From Symsagittifera roscoffensis (taxonomy: Eukaryota > Xenacoelomorpha > Acoela > Convolutidae), in NCBI RefSeq assembly GCF_963678635.1, contig NC_087071.1, forward strand, positions 21,543,194 to 21,607,193: a DNA stretch of 64,000 bases. Direction: 5' to 3'. The translations under genes and the position numbers were made by a program. Under the pieces are notes generated by a model. That model had not been told where the DNA came from. It saw only the letters and a program-made list of their open reading frames with translations, and ran no database searches. Every line of letters starts with the position of its first letter. Position 1 is the first letter of the stretch. Below, piece after piece: positions 56,395-64,000 of the stretch.

Positions 56395-57470
56395 GAACAA
56401 TTCGTGGCTCTTTTCCAGTTCCCCCCCCCTTTCAAAGTCAATTTTGAAAAGTTTAATTAACGTTGTCACAATGCAATGAAATTTGGCGTGGTGAACAAAT
56501 CGACAACAGTGAACAGATTTGTTCTTCATACTTTACAGCGTAACATCAAGCTTTTAGCCGTAATAACACGTAAAACAAACATAAAACTCGGTATTTTGAA
56601 AGGGGGGACTGGAAAAGAGCCCAATTCGTTTTTAACATTGTTCAAATGCATTGAAATTTAACATGGTGAACTAACTAAGTAACGTCAGCAGAATGGTTCT
56701 ACATATGCTTTTAGCCATCATAATACTTTAAAACAAAATAAAAAACGAATTTTTTCACCATGAAAATAGACATTTTGAAACGTTCAGAGGCGAGGGAGGG
56801 GATTGTGGAAACGAGCTATTTTATTTGCGGGTAACTGTTTGTAAAAATTCTACCCTGTATTATATTGAAAGATTAAGAACTTATACGTCATTTAAATTCT
56901 TATAAAAAGGTCTAGCAACTGATCAAGTTTTTAAATGAATTTTGAGTTTCTCACAAGACTCACAAGGGGTGGGTGTTTTACTGGAAAAAGACTGCAGGAC
57001 CGACAATTGTGAAGGAGAATTACGACAACAAAGGGAATGAGCCCAACTCGAGGGTTGTCCAGGTGACGAGCAAGTGTGGCACTCTGGACAACTTGAAACA
57101 CAAGCCAGGGGGAGGAAAGCAGAAAGTGTTCAACCAGAAGACAGTTTACAAATAAAGATTGTGTTTCGGAGGCTTTATTTGAAAATTCTACTCATGTTTT
57201 GTTTCCAGTTGCTTCTGTCGAAACTAAGACAAAAATTTTTGAGCTTATTGTTGCTTTGTCAGATCTAAAAAGTTCAGTTTTTTGGCTCTTTTCCAGTTTC
57301 CCACACGCCTGGGAAAAAACTGAAATTTAAAAGCTTCCATGAAAGGATCTTCATAACATATATCGGCTCTTTGCCAGTCACGTCTTTAAAATTCATTTTG
57401 AAAAGCGTATCTAATGTTGTCATAAGTGAATGAAGTTTGGGCTGGTGAACAAAAGGAGGCTCTTTTACAC
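56395..57470. repeat. Cluster of diverged repeats around the tau-like exon
   Basis: GGCTCTTTTCCAGTT.CCCC...TTTCAAA occurs at about 56395-56440, inverted at about 56590-56640, and again direct at 57275-57310. A second block (ATGCA.TGAA.TTT.GC.TGGTGAAC) recurs at about 56465, 56640 and 57420. The copies are roughly 70-80 percent identical by eye. No frame is conserved. Confidence 0.6.
57008..57155 (+). CDS. Tau/MAP-type microtubule-binding repeat, single exon
   Basis: The frame ends in VTSKCGTLDNLKHKPGGGKQ followed by KVFNQKTVYK and TAA (57153-57155). This is a textbook tubulin-binding repeat of the tau/MAP2/MAP4/PTL-1 family (V.SKCGS..N..HKPGGG..K), which binds along microtubules. The exon is less AT-rich than its surroundings. 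The left end is uncertain: the frame is open from 56973, and TGCAG at 56993-56997 is a plausible acceptor. The stop overlaps an AATAAA. Family members normally have three to five repeats in successive exons, and I see only one here. The other exons are not visible upstream or downstream, so this may be the last exon of a gene, a lone captured exon, or a remnant. Confidence 0.7.
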
Positions 57471-57516
57471 TCCACACTCTCCCCCGCTTTTTTCAAAATG
57501 TTCGTTTCATAGTTCT

Positions 57517-57900
57517 TGTACGTGTTGGAACCAAATCCAATATATATTTTAATATTGGTTATTATTTAGATATTTTATCCCTATAAAATATTGAATACTA
57601 ACCAATCATACTCCATCAAACTAAAAACCCACTTATAACCTACTTGTAATTTCAGCAACAGAGAGATTTGAATTTAACTTAGAAATAGCTGCTTTCTCCA
57701 AGAGACCGACTTGTAACAAAACCAGTACACTCTAGATCTATTGAGACTAAGAGATATAAGAGTAAGATTAGGATCGGTATTAGACTAAGAAGTTGCACGA
57801 ATCTAGCCGACCGAAAATAAGATAGCGTGACGAGCACACGGTGTACCCTATCTGAAATTACTCAATGAGTTAGACCCTGGATCTTACTCATCTGGTGCGA
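57517..57900 (+). mobile_element. Copia-style LTR start
   Basis: Begins with TGTTGGAACC, typical of copia-type LTRs, with a CTATAAAAT box at about 57581. It includes the 115-bp segment (57735-57850) that recurs in inverse orientation at 26822-26935 and 33178-33295, which shows that it is a dispersed repeat. The right LTR end and a matching second LTR were not located. Confidence 0.45.
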
Positions 57901-58424
57901 CCAAAAGTCTCGAACAAGACCTTTAATCAAATTAGATTAGAACTAACCAAAACATTAATTTAAAATTAGACAAAAAATTTTTTCCAAAAATGATACACGA
58001 CATAAATTTAATTCAAATGTCTCCACGACTCAATAGATCAGAGCCATTATTCCGAACAATACGAAAACTACCCGGTATTGGAAAAAGACTTCGGACAAGA
58101 GACGATATACGACTACACAGAAACTTACCATTAAGTTTCATGGTCGTACGGCAAAAGCCAACACAAACTTTTGTATTTAGAACTTAACTAGCCATAAATT
58201 TAGATTTTCATTTACAAACATAGTATCTTTGAAGAAAAGTTTTCAACGATCATTAAAAGCGGTAAACGTAATAATTGTACAATAACGACTGATAAAAATG
58301 CCCCTAGTAGTTCTTTTCAACAAACCTGCAGTAAAATAAAAAACATCTTTGAAAATATATTTATTGAACATAAAAATACAAAAACAATTAGTATAAAAAC
58401 AAATTGTTAGTATATATAAATCAT

Positions 58425-58815
58425 CTCTTCATCCCAGTTTCATCACCTACGAAATAAATCTAGACATCAAACACCTTATTATACATCTAATTATTTTCCA
58501 TCAGACGACGAAGAAAATTATAATCAAAACCACCAACAATTTTATCAAAACCAAAGATCTCGTTCTTACAACATGGATCAACCAGATATTTCTGAACCAT
58601 GTACACGAGAAGAAAATATACGACAACCTAGACCAATTCTAAGAGCTCAAAATAAAAATTTCCAATCACAAAACCCAGCTAGTACACAATCTTATCAATC
58701 AACGCAAATGCAAATTGAAATCCCGCTACCATATTACCTATGTTGCAGCGCAAATATAAAACAAGAAGTACAAATGCATATAGACGTAAATAAGCGAGAG
58801 TATAAATGCATATAA
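58425..58815 (+). pseudogene. Q/N-rich ORF, possible gag-like remnant
   Basis: One frame is open from about 58425 to the stop at 58813-58815, with an ATG at 58573. The translation is rich in Gln, Asn, Ser, Tyr and Arg (ENYNQNHQQFYQNQRSRSYN, then DQPDISEPCTREENIRQPRP). No domain is recognisable. It lies about 0.9 kb inside the copia-style LTR, so a gag-like remnant is a reasonable guess, but I cannot show homology. Confidence 0.35.
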
Positions 58816-58837
58816 ATGCAAATGCATATAGGGACAG

Positions 58838-58975
58838 TAGCCAAGCGTATACATGGTGCGTCCCGGCGGGTTCGGCGCCGGTTCGAATCCCGCCTAGGGC
58901 ATTTCCTTTCTAGCACTCAAATATGCCCCGAACTTGATGGGATGCTCCGTAACCAGGTTCGATCCCCCCAAAACC
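58838..58975 (+). repeat. tRNA-like sequence(s), SINE-like
   Basis: TAGCCAAGCG (A-box-like) is followed by GGTTCGAATCC (a perfect B box, about 58880-58890), with a second B-box-like GGTTCGATCCC near 58957. The acceptor strands do not pair, and the T stem has a mismatch, so it is not a functional tRNA. ATGCATATA repeats precede it. Confidence 0.5.
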
Positions 58976-59391
58976 TATTTCAACTGTCTTTTTGCTCTAA
59001 TTTGGTTCAGCCTTGATTAAGACTGACCTTTAAAAAGAGCGATTTGTCTCAAGGACAAATACTGGCCATTTTTGCAGCTTGCTTTGAGTTATGCAGTTTT
59101 TTGTGGCCGATGTAACATGTTAACAATAAAAAAAGTTTATTAAATTATGAACATGAGTTATTTGGGTTTGTGGCTTATTTACAAATGAATGAAGATGAAT
59201 GTCTGTATTGCCGAGAATACGAGTTAAACAACATTTTCCGAGCCGTTTTATCTAGTTTACGGAGATTGAGCGCACATTTTGGCGCCCCACAAGGGACAGT
59301 TAGTGCCCTGATTGTTTGACAATTTGACGACACGAGTGTCCAAATAGCCGAAAGTCACCACAGTGCTCAGTTGACCGACAGTCATCATAGT

Positions 59392-59905
59392 GATCACTTT
59401 GGCCGAGTGTTTATTTGGCCGAGTGTTTATTTGGCCTATTTCTAGACAAGACGAGTATTCATCTGGACGAACTGTGCGATTGGCCGAAACCTTCAGAGTG
59501 ATCAGTTTGGCCGAGTGTTTATTTGGCCGAGTGTTTATTTGGCCTATTTCTAGACAAGACGAGTATTCATTTGGACGAACTGTGCGATTGGCCGAAACCT
59601 TCAGAGTGATCAGTTTGGCCGAGTGTTTATTTGGCCGAGTGTTTATTTGGCCTATTTCTAGACACGACGAGTATTCATTTGGACGAACTGTGCGATTGGC
59701 CGAAATCGTCAGAGTGATCAGTTTGGCCGAAAATACGAAAATATCAGCTAAAAGAGGGCCGAAAGTGGGCGTTTGGTCGAAAGTGGGCGTTTGGCCTAAA
59801 ATATCAGATACCAGTTGGCCGAAAGTGGGCGGTTGGCCGAAAATATCAGATAGCAGTTGGCCGAAAGTGGGCGTTTGGCCGAAAGTGCACGTTTGGCCGA
59901 AAGTT
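59392..59905 (+). repeat. 108-bp minisatellite plus short GGCCGAAAGT repeats
   Basis: Three tandem copies of a 108-bp unit start at 59392, 59500 and 59608 and end at 59715 (boundary GATCAGTTTGGCCGAG), with only a few differences between units. From 59716 to 59905 a shorter unit continues (TTGGCCGAAAGTGGGCG, with variable spacers). Since 108 is a multiple of 3, both strands stay open for more than 230 codons (plus 59390-60100, minus 60042-59257). I treat these frames as by-products. Confidence 0.9.
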
Positions 59906-60416
59906 AGCATAGCGTACCCAGTTAGGCCGACAGACGAGATAGCAGACGGACGAAAAAGCAGACTGAACAGCGGAAGAGAGCCCTGTTCAGGTGTCCTGAT
60001 TGTTGACTTTTGGTCAAAGTGGAGCTGTAATTTTCTCGACACCCGAAGTTTTTGGATTTTTCCCGGTGACGCCAGTCTCCAAAACCGTCAAAAACTGTAA
60101 GACTCGTCTAGTTTTTATAAACTTTCTTTGCAATAAAATTACATACGATGTCTTATTTTGTACCCCAACTCAAAGCAAGCTACAAGTGGTAATTTTCCCG
60201 ATACCACAAATTTTTGGGTAATTGTGATTGGATTGAAAATCCAGAAACACGGAACATAGACAAGAGTTACTAGACTAGTTTTTTGGATTGGTTTACGAAT
60301 CGAACCTGCTGACCAAAATTTTCCGAAAAATTTTGGGAGAAAGTAAAAAATTGCCAAAAACTCCTCAAAACGTCCCCATAATTCTGCGAAACTGTGCTGT
60401 AACATGACACCAACCT

Positions 60417-60770
60417 AATGGTAAGTGGTCTGGTAGCGAAATATCAGGCAAATTAAGTTGAGTTTTTTCATCCTCAGTTTTTTTCCGCGTGTGTTGTTGG
60501 AACTTAACCAATTTGCCTGATCCGCCACCCACATTGGTGAAACTGTAAGCCAGTTCGCTTCAAGTAAATATAAGCCGTTACAGCTCGTACGATTATTGAC
60601 TTCGTTGCGCAACACTAATGTTAAGTGGTCAGGTACGGTGATATTAAGTGAGTTAAGTTGAATTCTTTCATCCTCAGGTTTGCTCCGTGTGCGTTGTTGG
60701 AGTTCAACAGACCTACTTAATTTCCCCACCCCAGTGGTACTTTAGCGTAACGTAGCCGTCGCATAGGTCT
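60417..60770 (+). repeat. Two 200-bp-spaced leader/LTR subrepeats of the BEL element
   Basis: AATGGTAAGTGGTCTGGTA at 60416 and AATGTTAAGTGGTCAGGTA at 60616 start two diverged copies, about 130-150 bp long and 200 bp apart. Both continue through GTTAAGTTGA.TT.TTTCATCCTCAG, CGTGTG.GTTGTTGGA and CCCCAC/CACCC-like blocks. They precede the gag region and probably belong to the LTR or 5' leader of the BEL/Pao element. The LTR limits are not established. Confidence 0.6.
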
Positions 60771-60966
60771 CTTGAGTGTATGGTATTCATTCTAGGAGCT
60801 AGTTCCTTGGATCACGCGCTCCGTAAACTATCCGCACCGTCTCAAAAGCGCGTGAAAGAGACTTGTTTCACAAAGCCTGGTTTAAGCTTTAACTTTAACG
60901 CCAGGGACTCGCAGAAAACTATCCAATACTATCTGCATCACTTTTTGTCGAATCGGAAAGATCTAG

Positions 60967-61404
60967 TTATTTGGTACTAACTCCATTAGTAAGCACCGCA
61001 GTAACAACAACCGTAGATTGAGTACTGACCAACTTAAGAGCCTTCTTTTGAGATACAAGGAGAATATTACCGCTATTGTATACTGTCGCCGCAACGGTAC
61101 GGACAATATAGAAAAAGAGTTGAAAAAGACAGGTATTCTCGTTCTTAACATAGTTGAGGATTTTATCTCACAGCGAAAGGCCAAAGACAAAGAACTTATC
61201 GAAAAGTATAAAGAGCTGCACCAGCCCCCTTCCCTTGAGTTGAAGACTCTGTTGTTACTTAGACGATACAGTGCTGACCTAAATACACTGAAAGCTAAGA
61301 AGAAGTGGAACTGTTTGTCGCCTAAAAATCGTAGAGCGTTTCACAACAGACTTAAAGCGTTAAAACTTCAAGTTACTCCCCCTTGTAAGTTATTGATGTA
61401 TTAG
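60967..61404 (+). pseudogene. ATG-less open frame upstream of BEL gag
   Basis: Open from 60967 to a TAG at 61402-61404, in the same frame as gag, with no ATG until the last codons (any start called at 61018 is TTG). The composition looks like genuine coding sequence: helical, Lys/Glu/Leu-rich (QLKSLLLRYKENITAIVYC, then EKELKKTGILVLNIVEDF). It resembles the coiled-coil N-terminal style of BEL gag proteins. It is either the original gag N-terminus cut off by a stop or a leader ORF. Confidence 0.4.
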
Positions 61405-61476
61405 AGTATTTTGTGGATTTACTTGAGTGAAAATAAAGTATTTTCTGAGAGTCGTTTATTTCTGAAATTATTAAGC

Positions 61477-63735
61477 ATGGAAGATAAGCTTCAAAAGAAA
61501 ATTAAGAAGTTGTTTGAGAAACGTAGCAATCTCGAAAACGAACTTTATAAATGCCACGAAATAATTTTAGAATACATAGAGAGTCAGAGTCGTTGCTCAA
61601 AAGTTGATACTTATATTGAAAAATGTATGAACTATATAGAACAAGCAGTCGAGATAAGTACTGAGTTGATTGATATGGCTGCAAAAAGTGCCAATCCCGA
61701 CGAATTGATACCGGCACAGGATATGTGGCTTCATAAGTTGACTCAAAGCAACGATAAAGTTCTGCAGGAAGCTATCAGTTATAAAACAAGTTTTGAGGCA
61801 GTAACAGAGCCAGACAAAATAGATAGCAGCTCAAAAGTTTCTCATCATTCTGAAATGATTTTAACGAAACAACAAGAGGAACTTGAGAGGCAGGCAAAGG
61901 TATCATTAAGACTGAAAGAACAACAAAGCCGTTTAGAGTTGGAAGAATTGGCTGAAGAACACAGGAAAAAACTGGCAGAAATTGAGTTGAAAGGGCTTGA
62001 GTTAGAAGATGAGTTGTCGGAAATCAGCGAGAATGCTGAGGAAAGTGGTTTAACTCGAGTCTCTCTACAACTAACAATAGACGAAAAGGATCGTACGCGT
62101 CATTGGGTCGAATCTGTCGACCACAATCAGCCTGATGCTGTTGTAGTTCCCAATCAAGAGCAGCACGTTCATTCAACAGCTGAGGCAACCTATCCTGCAT
62201 TAACAATTTATTTGGTCTCACCAAGTTTTACAGGAGTGAATATTGGCCAGGCGGCTTCTAGTGATATGGGATTGCATTACAGTAACCACATTCACGGACA
62301 ACATCATAATTTGTCGAAGTTGATCCGATCGCAAGTTTCCGTTAACAATCCAATAGGGTTACAACAGGTCATTCAATCTGTTCCTAATATTTTGCCTCAG
62401 CAAACTCTTTTGTCCACTCATCCGGTGCTAAGCAATCCAAACACAGGGTCAGTAGTCCCGGTAACTTCTGAAAATTATTTTGCTCCGACAACATCTGCAG
62501 ATGTTCCTTCTGGTGTAGCACCGTTCGTTCCTGCATCAACAGCAGTTAATCATGTTTCTTTAAGTCATCATACTACAGGGTCAGTAGTAGCTGGCTACCA
62601 AGCACCTGTAGTCCCATCACAACATCATATGGGTGTTCCCGTTAGTAGTTATAACTTTTCAAGTGACCACTATAATCCTTATAGTAATTTGTGGAGATCA
62701 GCTGTTGCTGCCCCTTCATTGTCAGCTCAACAACACTACATTCCTTCGACAACTGTTTTTTCCGCAGTGACTCCGATTGTTCCTCCGAATAATTTTGTTC
62801 CTTATACAAGTGGAAGGACTGTGTTCTTTGCACAGCCTGAAAATTCTTCGCATGTTAATCAACCGTTCGTTCCTGATTGTCACGTTAACTCTTCGAGTTA
62901 CACAGAGCCAACTCCCGGTAATTCACCTGGTGCAGACGTCGAGCGTCCACTTTCAACACGAGGATTGGTTAAAATACTCATGCACAGCCGAAAAGATCAT
63001 CTCCCTGAGTGGAAGCTGACCCAGTTCGATGGCAACCCACTTAATTGGCATGAGTGGTTTGGGCAATTCACATCGACGGTCGATTCAGCCATACTCAGTG
63101 ACGATGAAAAGCTTACCTATCTGAAAACGCTCGTAGTGGGTAAAGCAAAATCCGCAATCGCTGAGTATAGCTATAGCGGAGTACTATATAAAGACGCATT
63201 AGCAACTCTTCAAAGAAAGTTCGGGCAGCCGCATGCTGTAGTAGGGGCTCATCTAGATAAATTGAAAAATTTTCCGCCGCTGAAAATGCATAACTCGGAA
63301 AATGTAATTGGATTTTCCTCTGCAATTTCTGGACTTGTTGCCGTATTCAAGTCCCTGTCTTTTAACGACGACCTCAAAAGTGTTAACTTACTGAATCAAG
63401 CTGTGAGTAAGCTTCCCCCGAACCGTATGGAGGCATGGTCAATGCAAACTGTAAGACGCCAATGGCATAGACCAACTCTGCTAGATTTCAACGAATGGCT
63501 TAAAGAAAAAGTGGAGGGTCATGAGAGGCTAAAAACAATCAATTCTAAGGGTAAGTCTGAAGACCCAGTTAAGCAAAAAATAAGTAGTAAAGTGTTTGCT
63601 AGTAACGCAAATGTAAGCAATAAGACTAAGGAAAAAAAAAGTAAACTCCATGTTCTGTATAAAAAGGTCAACACGCTATTTGGAATTGCGCCGTATTCAA
63701 AGAGAAAAACGCTACCCAGCGAGCGAAACATGTAG
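61477..63735 (+). pseudogene. BEL/Pao gag with DUF1759-type domain
   Basis: Structural gag protein of a BEL/Pao element, about 752 codons from the ATG at 61477 (the frame is open from 61405). N-terminal coiled coil (residues 1-190: long Lys/Glu/Leu heptads such as ELERQAKVSLRLKEQQSRLE). Ser/Thr/Pro/His-rich middle (about 190-500). Then a DUF1759-type domain, where LPEWKLTQFDGNPLNWHEWF is followed by YLKTLVVGKAKSAIAEY, LQRKFGQPHAVVGAHLDKL and SVNLLNQAVSKLP. Near the 3' end a zinc-knuckle-like block is degraded: two of its cysteines are replaced (His, Tyr), and its second half continues in the -1 frame after about 63660. The stop at 63733-63735 is therefore downstream of the true frame change. 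Confidence 0.8.
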
Positions 63736-64000
63736 CCGAACAAAAACTTTGCTTTGCGTGTTTACAGAGCAATCACAAATTTCGTAATAGTAGCAAGGCC
63801 AGAAAGTGCCCCAAGCCAGATTGTGAAAGCACACACAACGTGCTCTTACATGGAGCGGAGAAAATTTTTCCTCCTAAGGATACTAAAAGTTCCCCGGCGT
63901 CAGGTAACGCAAACACTAAACATGTATCGACTCAGGTTGCCGTCGGCGATATTCATAGCCAGGAGACAACTAAAGGCCTCCTGCCAATTGCATCACTCGT
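63663..64000 (+). pseudogene. BEL zinc-knuckle and protease start, different frame
   Basis: Frame open to the window end. It begins with HAIWNC (second half of the first knuckle), then has LCFACLQSNHKFRN and KCPKPDC, then THNVLLHG, the characteristic Cys/His block just before the aspartic protease in BEL/Pao polyproteins. It is one frame back (-1) relative to gag. The change falls at the A-run 63661-63665, where one missing A would explain it. I cannot distinguish decay from a sequencing error. Confidence 0.75.

Larger units (their letters stand above)
60417..64000 (+). mobile_element. BEL/Pao LTR retroelement, 5' part (truncated by window end)
   Basis: Leader subrepeats (60417-60770), an ATG-less open frame (60967-61404), gag (61477-63735) and the start of the following zinc-knuckle and protease region in the next frame (63663-64000). 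The gag carries a DUF1759-type domain, diagnostic of BEL/Pao. Polymerase lies beyond the window. At least one in-frame stop and one frame change are visible, so this copy is probably inactive. Confidence 0.85.

Noticed and set aside
59257-60042. 261-codon minus-strand and 236-codon plus-strand ORFs
   Set aside because: Both are consequences of a 108-bp (3n) tandem repeat without stops; there is no signal, domain or codon evidence for a gene.
63661-63669. Programmed -1 frameshift site in the BEL element
   Set aside because: The run is T followed by five A and G, not a canonical slippery heptamer, and knuckle cysteines are also mutated, so decay or a base error is simpler.
1-64000. CRISPR arrays, bacterial operons or prophage
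   Set aside because: Introns, retroelement types and gene families are eukaryotic; no regularly spaced identical short repeats with unique spacers were seen.

Overview
The window looks like nuclear DNA of an AT-rich invertebrate metazoan, probably a protostome. It holds intron-containing eukaryotic genes with GT-AG introns, a full-length DNA polymerase epsilon catalytic subunit, an invertebrate-type ABCH/ABCG-like transporter, one exon resembling a tau/MAP microtubule-binding repeat, and several families of metazoan retroelement (Penelope-like, Gypsy-like, BEL/Pao). I cannot name the species.

Layout. (1) 1-2.3 kb: AT-rich with no gene that I can support. (2) 2.33-16.81 kb, minus strand: a POLE gene that assembles into nine exons, all joined in phase, giving 2360 codons plus stop. 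Exon 1 (5.1 kb) carries the whole exonuclease and polymerase half. All introns lie in the C-terminal part and hold dispersed repeats and tRNA-like (SINE-like) pieces. (3) 17.0-20.9 kb: a decayed Penelope-like element with reverse transcriptase and GIY-YIG remnants, a hammerhead-ribozyme-like motif and a second, more decayed copy. (4) 20.9-23.2 kb: no gene supported. (5) 23.2-26.3 kb, plus strand: a large secreted protein with about 13 short amphipathic helix modules, several carrying N-glycosylation sequons, followed by a Ser/His/Lys-rich repetitive tail. One frameshift separates body and tail. (6) 25.83-38.55 kb: a recent direct tandem duplication (about 6.36 kb per copy). It copies the last third of the Ser-rich tail plus about 5.8 kb of non-coding DNA and stops just upstream of the next gene. 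(7) 38.80-52.66 kb, plus strand: an ABC half-transporter in eight exons, all in phase (714 aa). Its 8.9 kb first intron contains a decayed Gypsy-like element on the minus strand between two diverged direct repeats. (8) 52.7-60.4 kb: repeat-rich, with a foldback/MITE-like element built on AATCGATTA palindromes around a C-rich tract, the tau-like exon, a copia-style LTR start with a Q/N-rich ORF, tRNA-like sequences and a 108-bp minisatellite. (9) 60.4-64.0 kb, plus strand: the 5' part of a BEL/Pao element (leader repeats, an ATG-less ORF, gag), running off the window end.

How the genes relate: POLE is leading-strand replication machinery and the ABC protein is a membrane exporter. They share no evident pathway with each other or with the secreted protein. 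The most novel-looking item is the secreted modular protein with its duplicated tail. By eye, the duplicated coding tail has diverged roughly ten times more between copies than the non-coding DNA duplicated with it, and most of the changes alter amino acids.
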